Part shown: positions 22,701 through 33,590 of the stretch, piece after piece
Numbering within the stretch: position 1 is the first letter of the stretch
Layout of the letters: every line of letters starts with the position of its first letter
NCBI GenBank assembly: GCA_030710605.1
Contig: CP092863.1
Location: 55,766,507-55,830,506, forward strand
DNA: 64,000 bases
Source of the DNA: Cordylochernes scorpioides
Lineage: Eukaryota; Arthropoda; Arachnida; Pseudoscorpiones; Chernetidae
Direction of reading: 5' to 3'
Position numbers and translations under genes: made by a program
Notes under the pieces: generated by a model
The model's database searches: none
What the model saw: only the letters and a program-made list of their open reading frames with translations
What the model was told of the DNA's origin: nothing

Positions 22701-23596
22701 ATCCGAATACTCCAAAGTTTGAACCTAACTATACAGGCCCATATGAGATCTTGGAAATACTATCACCTCAGGTAGTGCGCATTAATAGACCAAATAGACC
22801 TTTGCAGTTACAGACAGAAATTATAAATATAGAAAAACTTCGTAGATATGTAGAAAATATTCCCCATATCACACCTCCTACGGACCTTCCCGACTCTCCT
22901 CCTAGACAAAACTATTTTCTATTTCCTTATAGGCACTTCACTACAGATATCTTGGGTGATCCGGGTTCCTCCAGACCAAGGGAATGGTTTCAACCGTTTA
23001 ACCATTTGGACAACAGTATTTTCACGGATGAAACATTTTATAAGCCTGATTTTCCAATAACATCCAAACCAAATTTTTCATCAATAGTAAAGCCCACTAA
23101 ATCCAGTACTTTGGTCTTAGACCCTAAAATCAATCCATTCGATAATATGGTGGAAAGTAATTTGGGTACTACCAAAGAAAAATTACACAGTAAACTTAAT
23201 CCAAATGCCGATGTCTTTATACCAACAACCTTGGCGACCAAAGAATTTTCACATTATTTAAATAAAGACTCGTTAATAAATAATGTTATCACTCTGTGTA
23301 CATTTTTGTATAAAACTGTTATATTTAGAATTAAAAAATTTCCATTGTTTTTAATTACCACAATAATATTTTGGATTCTTTATACTCATTTAGCATCTTG
23401 TATATACCTTCTTCCTTTATTGTTTTATATCTTGCCTCTACCCATACAAACAAACCTACATATCTCTTATAAAATGTTCCTGATAAAATGGACCGTTAGA
23501 ATAGTGGAATATATAAATTTGTATATAAATGTAATGTTGGACTATATGAGGCGATATGATAATTTTAATCAAGCTATAAACTCAAATGATATATGA
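19469..23596 (+). pseudogene. Gypsy element 1 Pol with one in-frame stop
   Basis: Residue numbers are from 19469, where the open frame begins; the true start is probably by frameshift. Aspartic protease LVDTGS (D104); reverse transcriptase with YYDD at 486-489 in place of the common Y(V/L/I)DD; RNase H YCDAS (D635); an integrase HHCC region followed by D876, D931 and E967 (a D,D35E spacing). A single TAA at 22592 interrupts the frame just before the integrase C-terminal GDLVLV...YTGPYEIL segment. The same frame then runs on to 23596. That tail of about 200 residues ends with strongly hydrophobic segments (about 23338-23448) that could cross a membrane. The hydrophobic tail is unusual; it is fused to Pol and I found no separate env gene. 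Confidence 0.85.
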
Positions 23597-23599
23597 CCT

Positions 23600-24483
23600 T
23601 GAAGACTTGAATATATTACTTTAAAATGTGAACATAAAAACACTTAATGCGTGTGTGGGTTTAAATAGCTATAAATATCTTTAGCCACCTTACAATATGC
23701 AGAGACTAGCGCTTATCGTTAGTCGGGTATAACAACCCCGCATACCTCCGTTCGTTTTGTCTGGTGTATGACAGACAAGATGTAAAGGCCTACAGATTTA
23801 GGACAATAGTAATAAGTTAATTTACGTATAGCAATACGATAGAACAACTATAGGATTAGTATAAGCGTTTTTATAAGATAAACTATCGAGGGTTAAAAGA
23901 AAAAATAAAATTTTGGATTTTTAAACACATCAACCTCTAAGATATGGTATAGCCCCATCGGTTAGTTTCGAAAATCGATGTTCGGTAAAACCTATCCTAA
24001 GATGAGCACTTCAAAATGTTAGTTCGAATTAGAGATCATCCTTTAAAAAAAAAAAAGAAAATTTTGGCTGTAGTGCTTTGACCTATGTACTTCCATTGAG
24101 TGAGTCGTAAACTCAATGTACGAGTATATCATAGGAAAAAGTACACAGACAACGTTATCCAGACTTCCAGGTTGGAACATAGGTCTAGCCAACTTGTGGC
24201 CAACGATAGGAAGAATAGGGATCGTAGGATGAAGAAAAATTGAACATTTTCAAAGTGAGCAATCGTGGCCGAGAGATCTACCATCCGTAGTCTTAGCTTT
24301 TTAACCCCGCACTGTTCGAATCCTATCGACTTATTAGAGAATAAAGATGTAATAAATAACAGTTTAAAATGTCAATAATATATCATAACCTCGTTAGGAT
24401 ATTTTCAATTCAGAGAAAATTAAAAATTTTATCTAGACTGTGCAGCTACGAATTTCATCTTGCGCACACCCACACAGGTTCAC
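23600..24483. other. Long 3' non-coding region of gypsy element 1
   Basis: About 880 bases between the Pol tail and the right LTR lack an open frame. They contain the tRNA-like segment listed separately. No polypurine tract was identified next to the LTR. Confidence 0.5.
24259..24334 (+). pseudogene. tRNA-Ser-like pseudogene
   Basis: GCAATCGTGGCCGAG resembles the acceptor and D-arm start of eukaryotic tRNA-Ser, and GTTCGAATCCTATCGAC resembles its T arm with a perfect B box and a following acceptor strand. The middle is altered and the acceptor stem pairs only partly, so it is not a working tRNA. It lies inside the 3' region of the gypsy element, about 150 bases before the right LTR. Confidence 0.55.
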
Positions 24484-24762
24484 TGCAATATAATTCCCAC
24501 ACTACTTGTAAATAGTCAACACATTTTTTATTTTAATATCCAATTATTTTAATATCTATAATCAAAGAGTAAATAGCCAATGCTTGTATATAATTTTTTG
24601 ACCAACGACCCGAGGGCTAAGAGGGAGAAGAGAAGAACAAAGGAATTGGAAAATAAACAAAGAGAAAATGGCTGCGTTTCTTTTTGTCGCGTCTATTATT
24701 TCTTATATACAAATTTAGAGTTTTAAATTTATAATTATTCAAAGACTCACCTTAATACGACA
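24484..24762 (+). repeat. 3' LTR, gypsy element 1
   Basis: 279-bp partner of 18514-18791. The preceding bases (CACACCCACACAGGTTCAC) are not purine-rich. Confidence 0.9.
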
Positions 24763-24946
24763 TATATTTATGTATGTTATAATTTATATATATATTTTTA
24801 AAGATCATAGTCTTTTGTGAGTTAAATATTTATTTTTGACTCGTGCTTTAGATTTGTACAAAATTTGAAAAATCGCGTGAGAACGCCCTTGGAAACTTAG
24901 AATAATTTTTTAACGCCTTGCCAAATGTTCTAATTTTTGTTTGCTC

Positions 24947-24979
24947 CTGAAGAGGACAAAAGATTTTTGTAGAAACATC
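24947..24979 (+). ncRNA. Hammerhead core in right PLE end
   Basis: The plus strand reads CTGAAGA, a stem II with the same GACAAAAGATTTTTGT sequence as the left end, GAAA, then CATC. It is the mirror copy of 17131-17163. The bases around stem II have drifted and stem I is not intact, so activity is doubtful. Confidence 0.5.
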
Positions 24980-25025
24980 GAAGTAATAAAAAGATTTACT
25001 GACCGAAGTATCTTTATTTTCAGAA

Positions 25026-26168
25026 ATATGAATGCCGGCCAGGCAGCCTTTATCTTTACGATAATATTCTTATTGTGAAGCTGGTGATTAAAAGATAGAG
25101 CATATACTGAAACTTCCAACAAAAAGGATTATTTATCGACAAGATTATAAAATCTTGCCATAAGTTTTCAAGTTTAAGAACTTTATCAGATGACTATTTC
25201 AATAAGCATTTTATATCTTTAAAATAATTTGAAGATGATGCATTAAAAAAAAAAAAAACTTTTCGAATATTTTTTTTTCTGGAAGTGTCATTACTCACTT
25301 TTCCCCTTAAATAAGCAAATTGACGCAAGCTATATCTTAGTCCAAGAGATGGAATGAGGTTCTCTAAACTAAATGGCAAAACATATTTGAGTTTCTATGG
25401 GCTTGAAGTAGAGCAAGGAAAAGGTTGAGAACAACTTTAACATAGGACTTGTCTTCGCGCAAAATATTTACAAATGTGAGATAAAATATAGTAAACAGTT
25501 TATTAAAAAAGAGCACAAGCATCACCTTAAATATAAAGTTTGGCAAAAATCTTCTCTAAGAATTAATATTTGACAGTTTCGATATTAAATTTACCCAAAG
25601 TCCATTATTAAAGGCAATAACGAAAACAAAATCGGTCTATAAAGCTTAAATTTATTTTGTTACTAATAAAATTAAAAAGTGTTAGAACACTTTTTAAAAT
25701 GTTAAAAACTAAAAAAATTACATACTCTAGTAAGGACCTTTTAATGAAAATGTTCCCGACTTTTTCTCATTAAAAATACTATGTGGGAACGTAAAGGTTC
25801 AAAGGTTCTACCATCACAACGTGTGGCACCAAGATGATTTTATGGTCCAGTCCGCTGCATATCAAATGGGTCAATCTATTATTAAGCCATAGAGGTCTTC
25901 GAAAATCAATTTTCATCTTCGAAGAAGTAATCTGGGATGCTACTTACCCTAAAAAAATTTAGGAACAAACTCTTTTGATCATAAAATGGCTCGATCCAGC
26001 AGCAAGACATTTCTTAGGGCCTATCTAAAATGCCATTTTTGGAGCAAATAGAATGAAATTATTCGAATAATCCGTAAAATCAAAAATATATATATGCGCC
26101 CTTCAAATTTGAGAAACATCTAAAGTTTTATTTTCAATTTGAGCATTTTGATGCAGAAGCAATCATTA
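25026..26168. other. Non-coding AT-rich stretch
   Basis: No gene or repeat unit recognised. Confidence 0.4.
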
Positions 26169-26170
26169 TA

Positions 26171-27486
26171 CAAGGTCCATTATGAAAGTAATGAGCATTT
26201 ACTGGCAAAATACATTTATTGATCGTAATTTGTGCGAATGTTCAATTTTCTTCAAAATACATTCCTCCTGCATCAATACACTTGCGGAGACGCGTTTGCC
26301 ACGCCTGAAAGGCACCCTGAAACTCCTCGACAGGAATGCTTCTCAAGAACGTTGTAACATGGTGTTGGATGTTTTCCACGGTTTCCCAATGTTTTCCTTT
26401 CATCTCTCTCTTGAGTCGCGGAAACAAAAAGAAGTCACTTGGAGCTAAGTCGAGACTGTAAGGGGGGTGAGGGATCACCAGGGTGTTGCTCCGGGCCAGG
26501 AAGTTGGTAATGATGAAGGCTGTGTGACTGGTGGCATTGTCATGGTAGAGCTTGACCGTGTCTTTAATGTCAGTCCTCACGCGTACGATCCGGCGTTTCA
26601 ATCTCCTGAGCACCTCCAGGTAAAAGGCTGAGTTTACAGTTTGTCCCTGCGGTACAAACTCACAATGGACTATTCCCCGGATGTCAAAGAAGACAATGAT
26701 CATCGTTTTGATGCGCGACTTGCTCATTCGCGCTTTCTTGGGGCGTGGGGATGATTTTGTGTGCCATGCACAGCTCTGCCTTTTCGACTCTGGGTCGTAT
26801 TCAAACATTCAGGATGCGTCTCCAGTTACTACATAGTTCAGAAAGCCCGGTTCATTTTGAATCAAATCCAACAATTCTTGACAGCGCAAAACTCTAAGTT
26901 CTTTCTGGTCTTGCGTCAACACTTTCGGCACAAACTTCGCACAGACCTTACGCATTTGCAGATCCTCGGTCACTATCCCATGTACCACAAATGTGGACAT
27001 GTGTAATGTGTCAGCAATTTGCTGGATGCTTAATCGACGGTCGGTACGCAAAACTTCGAGCACACGATCCACGTTCTCGTCAGTTCTGGCCGTTGTTGGG
27101 CGTCCTGAACGGGGTTCGTCGGCGACCTCCTCCCGGCCCTCCTTGAACGCCTTCTGTCACTTCCCAGACTGTGATCTTGAAATGCAATCGTCCTTGAAGG
27201 TTTTTTGCAGCATCTGGAATGTTTCGGTTGCATTTTTTCTAAGCCTCACGCAAAACTTTATGGCGTATCGTTGTTCAAGCGAACGCTTCATCGCGCTATG
27301 TTACAAAAGTTGAAAACACACTTTAAGCGGAGGCATGTATCTCCCCTCACACTGCTCGAACTCAACTGACGACCGGATGGATTGAAAGGGCATATCCCTC
27401 CACCACATTTTCCACGGTTTTACCGTGCTGCCATCTATCGTCGCGTCACAATAACATTATGCTCATTACTTTTATAATGGACCCTG
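26171..27486 (-). mobile_element. Second mariner transposon, about 1.32 kb
   Basis: Inverted ends CAAGGTCCATTATGAAAGTA (left) and CAGGGTCCATTATAAAAGTA (right, reverse strand) extend about 30 bases, with TA duplications at both sides. The transposase runs on the minus strand. It is a different subfamily from the copy at 15.5 kb. Confidence 0.95.
26242..27291 (-). pseudogene. Mariner transposase with two nonsense codons
   Basis: 349 codons in one frame from ATG at 27291 to TGA at 26242, the usual mariner length. The frame is broken only by two TGA codons, near residue 45 (about 27157) and at 26809-26811. Both positions normally hold tryptophan, so each is probably a TGG to TGA change. The N-terminal helix-turn-helix region (RRLSIQQIADTL...), the first aspartate block (VVTGDAS), the second (LYHDNATSH) and the third (YSLDLAPSDFF) are all readable, matching a D,D34D catalytic triad. 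There are no frameshifts, so it is young compared with the first mariner. Confidence 0.92.
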
Positions 27487-27488
27487 TA

Positions 27489-28660
27489 TATGAATGGTTT
27501 AATATTTCCCGAGAGTTGGTGATATAGCGAAGCTCTCTCTCTACGGGCATTGGCCAGTTGTTTTAGTTGAAAATATGGCTGACCGTTGGGAATGTTTTAT
27601 TTATTTATTTGTATTCTTCTCCTACTTTTGGCTTTACGCGCTCTACCTTCTATCACATCATGTGTAGCAATAATATGCCACTTATATGAAGGCCAACAAA
27701 TTACCAATATATTGACGAACTTCCCCATAATTAACACCTGACTATCTTTTGCAGCGGGTAAGTAATTTTTTAGTATTCATCGTGTTTAAATGCTTAATAA
27801 TTCTTTATATAGATAGAAAAACCTGAGGGAATATACAGCGTTATATGAAAATTCGAAACTATTTTAGAGGCGTAAGATTCTTTTTGAAATTAAACAATTT
27901 ATACTGCCCTTACTGCAATGGAAAAATCAATGGGAGGGCGTTATACAACAGTATATATAACAGCATTATATATTTGAGAATTATACAAGAGAGACATTTT
28001 TGTTAATTTCTTCTTCCGGTCAAGCAGATTACGGCTTTAGCCATGTCTTTTCCACAGCAATCTTTCGTGACTTTGTTTGCTGTATAAAGAATGGAATCTG
28101 TTATTTATTGAGCAATACACTTTGTTCCTGAGTGTTCTGTGTCTCTACTGCCCTCCAAGGAGCTGATATTGATTCATATCTATATAGATAATACCGTAAC
28201 AGAGTTTTCCATTGTAAAGTCCTGAGCTATCTCCTCCGAAGATTCTGAACTACACATAACAATCTATATACCAAAATTTTCGTTATTTTTTTCTTCGTAT
28301 GATAGGCCTGTTTTTATTTTCCTAATGTTAACAGTTATTTTTATTTTTTAATTTAATCTATTTTACAATCGTAGATTTTTTGCATTTATCATCATCAATT
28401 CATTTGTTTTGAAATGCGTAAAAATGTGTTTTGAAATAATATATATTTCTGATTCATTTGATTATGTAAGTACTTTGTTATAGTTTTTCATTTAAATATA
28501 TAAATTTTTCGAATTGTAGATTGAATTATTACTTTTATTCTATAATAATTATCTTTTATAAGTGTTTGTTATAGTTTTTCATTTGAGTTTAGCACAATTT
28601 TTGTATCTGGTTATCTTTTTTGGCATCTTTTCCTCTCTCTTTGGCATCTTTTTTTTTTCT
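27489..28660. other. Non-coding stretch with foldback-B fragment
   Basis: 27855-27940 resembles one end of foldback family B (GAAACTATTTTAGAGGCGTA ... CCCTTACTGCAATGG ... GGGAGGGCG). The rest is AT-rich and featureless. Confidence 0.45.
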
Positions 28661-28727
28661 CATTAATAAGACCTAATCCAAATAATTTAATAGTGTGTGA
28701 CGTTTCAGCAACAGCATCAGACAAAAG

Positions 28728-28996
28728 AATAAATGAACTAAAGAATAAAATCTCATTTTTTCTTTTGTCTGATGATGGTGACATTTGGATTAGGTCTTAT
28801 TTTTTTTTATTAATTTGTTATAGTTTTTCATTTGAATTTAGCTCCATTTTTGTGTCTTATTTAATAAATGAACTAAAGAATAAAATCTCATTTTTTCTTT
28901 TGTCTGATGATGGTGACATTTGGATTAGGTCTTATTTTTTTTTATTAATTTGTTATAGTTTTTCATTTGAATTTAGCTCCATTTTTGTGTCTTATT
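28728..28996 (+). repeat. 135-bp tandem duplication
   Basis: Two nearly identical copies start at 28728 and 28863. The block before them (28668-28725) contains an inverted version of part of the unit (AGACCTAATCCAAAT against ATTTGGATTAGGTCT). An open frame across both copies is a by-product of the 135-bp period being a multiple of three. Confidence 0.85.
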
Positions 28997-29009
28997 TCTT
29001 CTTTATATT

Positions 29010-30480
29010 AAAACTTAGAATTAAGCTTTGCTTTTTTATATACATGTTTATTACACATTTAGCAATACTTTTTCTTTATATTTGCTCTTATTTACTCATT
29101 TTTTTACTCTTTCACAATCAGATTTTGAAAATGGCTAAATGGCTTCACTTCTCCCTATTTGCTTTTGTAGCTTTTCTTATAAAAAAATATTAGAACTTAG
29201 AATTAAGCTTTGCTTTTTTATATATATGTTTGTTACACATTTAGCAATATATATACCAAAATATTTTTTTGAATACTTACCTCTTTTAGTGAATTTTTGT
29301 CAGGGGGGCTGCAAAAGTGCCGTACTTATGCAGTATTTTGATGCTTTTCCTGTGAAAAGGATAATGACATTTAAAATTAAGCTTTGCTTTTTTATATACA
29401 TGTTATTTACACATTTAGCAATATATACACAGAAATATTTTTGGAATATTTAACTTTTTTGGTGAATTTTTGTCAGGGAAGCTATGGACTGCCGTAATCA
29501 TGCATTATGTTGATGTTCTTCTCATAAAAAATATATTTGGGTTTGGAATTGGGCTTTGCTTTTTGTATACATGTTTTTTACATATTTAGCAATTTACACA
29601 CAGAAAAATTTTGGAATATTTAACTTTCTTGGTGAATTTTTGTCAGGGAAGCTATGGACTGCCGTAATCATGCGGCTGCAAAAGTGCCGTACTTATGCAG
29701 TATTTTGATGCTTTTCCTGTGAAAAGGATAATGAAATTTAAAATTAAGCTTTGCTTTTTTATATACATGTTATTTACACATTTAGCAATATATACACAGA
29801 AATATTTTTGGAATATTTAACTTTTTTGGTGAATTTTTGTCAGGGAAGCTATGGACTGCCGTAATCATGCATTATGTTGATGTTCTTCTCATAAAAAAAA
29901 TATTTGGGTTTGGAATTGGGCTTTGCTTTTTTGTATACATGTTTTTTACATATTTAGCAATTTACACACAGAAAAATTTTGGAATATTTAACTTTCTTGG
30001 TGAATTTTTGTCAGGGAAGCTATGGACTGCCGTAATCATGCGGCTGCAAAAGTGCCGTACTTATGCAGTATTTTGATGCTTTTCCTGTGAAAAGGATAAT
30101 GAAATTTAAAATTAAGCTTTGCTTTTTTATATACATGTTATTTACACATTTAGCAATATATACACAGAAATATTTTTGGAATATTTAACTTTTTTGGTGA
30201 ATTTTTGTCAGGGAAGCTATGGACTGCCGTAATCATGCATTATGTTGATGTTCTTCTCATAAAAAAAATATTTGGGTTTGGAATTGGGCTTTGCTTTTTT
30301 GTATACATGTTTTTTACATATTTAGCAATTTACACACAGAAAAATTTTGGAATATTTTACTTTCTTGGTGAATTTTTGTCAGGGAAGCTATGGACTGCCG
30401 TAATCATGCAATATGTTGATGTTCTTCTCATAAAAAAAATATTTGGGTTTAGAATTGGGCTTTGCTTTTTTATATACATA
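29010..30480 (+). repeat. Higher-order tandem repeat, about 366 bp
   Basis: The landmark GGCTGCAAAAGTGCCGTACT recurs near 29308, 29673 and 30041, a period of about 365-368. Each long unit is itself a dimer of two diverged roughly 184-bp halves, each containing TTAAGCTTTGCTTTTTTATA-type sequence and TTTTTGTCAGGG. The array ends exactly where the Helitron palindrome begins. Confidence 0.85.
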
Positions 30481-32784
30481 CTAGCCGAGTGACCCGGGCA
30501 ACGCCCCGGGTTTACCCGAAGGACCCGCAGGTGAGAAACTATAGAAGAAAAATTTTAACAAATCAGAAAATGAAATTGCAAACAACAGAACTACACTACT
30601 TTAAGGACATGAGAGCACATGCACTGTATCACCATACGTGTACCATTTTCAAAGACCCTGCTTAGGATTAAAACTTCTCAGAAGCATAACAATAGTACCA
30701 ACCTAGAGGTTAACTGGTGTGGATGCATTCCTCTGGGAGTGAGACTATTGAGAAATTCAGTAGGGAGTTATTTTGCTTCTCCGCATTCTAACACTCCAAC
30801 TGTTAACACTGTGGAAACACTGACTCATGTTTGGTAAGCAATTTCAGGGAAGAAACTATAGACATTGGATTAAATAAATTATTAATTAAATTGCATTAAA
30901 TAAAAATTATTAGATTTAAATAAATATTATTAGAGTGAAAAAAAAAAGAAAGAAATTAACAAATTAGAAAATAAAATTTCGAAAAATACAACTATATTGC
31001 AGATAAGATAAGAGGACCTTATTAAAAAATACATAAACAAACTGTAATTCGACACTCGATAATTCGACACTTTCGATAATTCGACACTTTCGATAATTCG
31101 ACCATTTTAAAAATCAAATTTACAAGGTTGATTGTTGTTTAAATACAACTTTGCTTTTGCATGCATAAACACAGGCTCTTGTAGCAAGAACCCAAATATT
31201 ATTTATAGTCATAGCAAAAGCCAACTTTAGTGAAAACTGATGCCTCTTCAGAATGAATGGAAGACTGAAATCTGAAGGAGCAGAAGATATGGGTCATTTA
31301 TACTTTCACCAATGCCTTTAGGATCTTTGCGATGGAACGCGTATGGTGTTTCAGCGCATGTGCTCTCATGTCCTTGAAGCACATATACTGACAGTGCCCA
31401 AAGTTGAACACACTGTATAGTGTCTGAAATATCTTTGGCCCCTTCGGATACCAACCTTCGCTTCATTCTAGAGAGGCGTTAGTTTTCATGTCATATCTGT
31501 AATATAGTTTTGTTGTTTGCAATTTTCTTTTTTTTTTCCTTTCAAATATGTATCCACTCTGAAATATAGTTTGTAAATTTTTATTCCAATTTATTTTCTT
31601 ATATATATATGTATTTTTTTTTCATTTCCAAAATATTTATTTATACTTTCACCAATGCCTTTAGGATCTTTGCGATGGAACACGTATGGTGTTTCAGCGC
31701 ATGTGCTCTCGTGTCCTTGAAGCACATATACTGACAGTGCCCAAAGTTGAACACACTGTATAGTGTCTGAAATATCTTTGGCCCCTTCGGATACCAACCT
31801 TCGCTTCATTCTAGAGAGGCGTTAGTTTTCACTAAGGTTGGCTTTTGCTATGACTATAAATAAGGCTCAAGGCCAAACCTTGGCTACAAGAGCCTGTGTT
31901 TACGCACGGACAACTTTATATGTGGCTTTTTCAAGTGTGCGAACATTGGATAGCATACATGTAAAGATGACCCATATCTTCTGCTCCTTCAGATTTCAGT
32001 CTTCCATTCATTCTGAAGAGGCATCAGTTTTCACTAAAGTTGGCTTTTGCTATGACTATAAATAATATTTGGGTTCTTGCTACAAGAGCCTGTGTTTATG
32101 CATGCAAAATCAAAGTTGTATTTAAACAACAATCAACCTTGTAAATTTGATTTTTAAAATGGTCGAATTATCGAAAGTGTCGAATTATCGAAAGTGTCGA
32201 ATTATCGATAGTGTCGAATTACAAATTGTTTATTTATTTTTTAATAAGGTCCTCTTATCTTATCTGCAATATAGTTGTATTTTTCGAAATTTTATTTTCT
32301 AATTTGTTAATTTTTTCTTTTTTTTTTCACTCTAATAATATTTATTTAAATCTAATAATTTTTATTTAATGCAATTTAATTAATAATTTATTTAATCCAA
32401 TGTCTATAGTTTCTTCCCTGAAATTGCTTACCAAACATGAGTCAGTGTTTCCACAGTGTTAACAGTTGGAGTGTTAGAATGCGGAGAAGCAAAATAACTC
32501 CCTACTGAATTTCTCAATAGTCTTACTCCCAGAGGAATGCATCCACACCAGTTAACCTCAAGGTTGGTACTATTGTTATGCTTCTGAGAAGTTTTAATCC
32601 TAAGCAGGGTCTTTGAAAATGGTACACGTATGGTGATACAGTGCATGTGCTCTCATGTCCTTAAAGAAGTGTAGTTCTGTTGTTTGCAATTTCATTTTCT
32701 GATTTGTTAAAATTTTTCTTCTATAGTTTCTCACCTGCGGGTCCTTCGGGTAAACCCGGGGCGTTGCCCGGGTCACTCGGCTAG
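30481..32784. mobile_element. 2.3-kb palindrome with Helitron 3' end at both tips
   Basis: The left arm (30481-31297) is the reverse complement of the right arm (31967-32784), with few mismatches over about 815 bases. The outer tip of each arm is a Helitron-like 3' end: hairpin ACCCGGGGCGTTGCCCGGGT, a short spacer, CTAG, then T in the flank. The roughly 670-bp centre holds two direct copies of a 180-bp block (about 31296-31480 and 31641-31830) and a piece of Helitron helicase. No 5' TC end was identified. This may be two head-to-head copies or one rearranged element. Confidence 0.8.
31826..31978 (+). pseudogene. Helitron helicase C-terminal fragment
   Basis: The plus strand encodes LAFAMTINKAQGQT, then after a small deletion and a frameshift VFTHGQLYVAFSSVRTLDSI. 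These are the last helicase motifs of Helitron Rep/helicase proteins (Pif1-like family). The Rep domain and the rest of the helicase are absent. Degenerate, shorter copies of the same stretch lie in both palindrome arms near 31200 and 32040. Its direction agrees with the right-hand Helitron 3' end. Confidence 0.8.
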
Positions 32785-32785
32785 T

Positions 32786-33588
32786 CAAATTATAATCCTG
32801 CCACTAGTGTTATTTTGAGTTTTTAATTAGTGATAGCTGAGTTTTTGTATTACTTTCTTATACTCAAAATTTATAAAATAAGCTATTGAACAGGCATTTT
32901 TTAATGAAACCTTTCTTAAGCTTAATTATTAACTTTTAGTTTGAGGCATCTAAATATAGGTTATACGTAATTATGGTTGTATCATATTTTCCTCTTTTAT
33001 TAAAGGGCATTCGAAAGTTGATATAAATTTAACAAATGCATTCTTCAACTAATTAATGTTCTCCTTTGGTATATAACAGAAAACATAAGAGAGTGAAGGA
33101 GAAAAGTTTCTTTCGCTCTTATGCTTTCTGTTATGTCCATTATTTTCTTAACATAGTTCTACTAACGTTTGGTAGTATCTTGCGATTACTACTGAATATG
33201 GTGAAAGATTTTACGCTTTTTAGTATTAAAATTGGTTTCTTGCTTTGAATATATATTTATTAAAAAATCAATTACGTCGCTTAGTTGGCCACAAACGTCA
33301 TCATTAGGCCTGCAATTTAGAATTGGCTATATATTTACTAATGGTTGTAGTTCAACTGGAACCATTGGCCTGGTGGCTAACAATAGCAACAACCTGGAAC
33401 TAAGTATGAATCCCGCTTTGACTGCTTTTTAATTAAAAATAAATAATGGCTTAAATGACCCCGAATTTTACAAGTTCCCAACTCTATTAGTAAATTAAAA
33501 TAATAATACTAAAGCAAAGTATGAGGGAATTTTGGAATTAATTTTAACATGTGTAGACATGTGATACAATTATCGTATAAGAAATATA
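32786..33588. other. Non-coding AT-rich stretch
   Basis: No gene or repeat recognised; frames at 33066-33248 and 33232-33432 are unsupported. Confidence 0.4.
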
Positions 33589-33590
33589 TA

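Larger units (their letters stand above)
18514..24762 (+). mobile_element. Ty3/gypsy LTR retrotransposon, 6.25 kb
   Basis: LTRs at 18514-18791 and 24484-24762 begin TGCAATATAA and end ACGACA. They differ at about ten positions. TATA flanks both sides but in AT-rich context, so the 4-bp target duplication is weak evidence. Gag and Pol lie between, followed by a long 3' region. I saw neither a TGG-type primer site after the left LTR nor a purine tract before the right LTR, which is unusual. Confidence 0.85.
17086..25025 (+). mobile_element. Penelope-like element, nested and truncated
   Basis: The outer parts are inverted copies of one end sequence: 17094-17288 continuing at 17832-17850 on the minus strand, and 24790-25022 on the plus strand. 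Inverted terminal copies are typical of PLEs. Between them is a GIY-YIG endonuclease fragment (17967-18389). The reverse transcriptase is missing. A LINE piece splits the left end (17289-17831) and a gypsy element splits the body (18514-24762). Each end carries a hammerhead core. Confidence 0.75.

Noticed and set aside
22631-23596. Separate env gene of a retrovirus-like gypsy element
   Set aside because: It is in the same frame as Pol, separated only by one stop codon, and starts inside the integrase C-terminal domain. No signal peptide or typical envelope layout was seen.
28693-30492. Hydrophobic repeat frames (for example 28693-29193 and 30205-30492) as membrane proteins
   Set aside because: They follow from T-rich tandem repeats whose period is near a multiple of three; codon pattern and start context do not support a gene.
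31248-31809. Two near-identical 72-codon minus-strand frames as a duplicated gene
   Set aside because: They lie in the duplicated non-coding block of the Helitron palindrome, on the strand opposite to the helicase fragment, and match no known domain.
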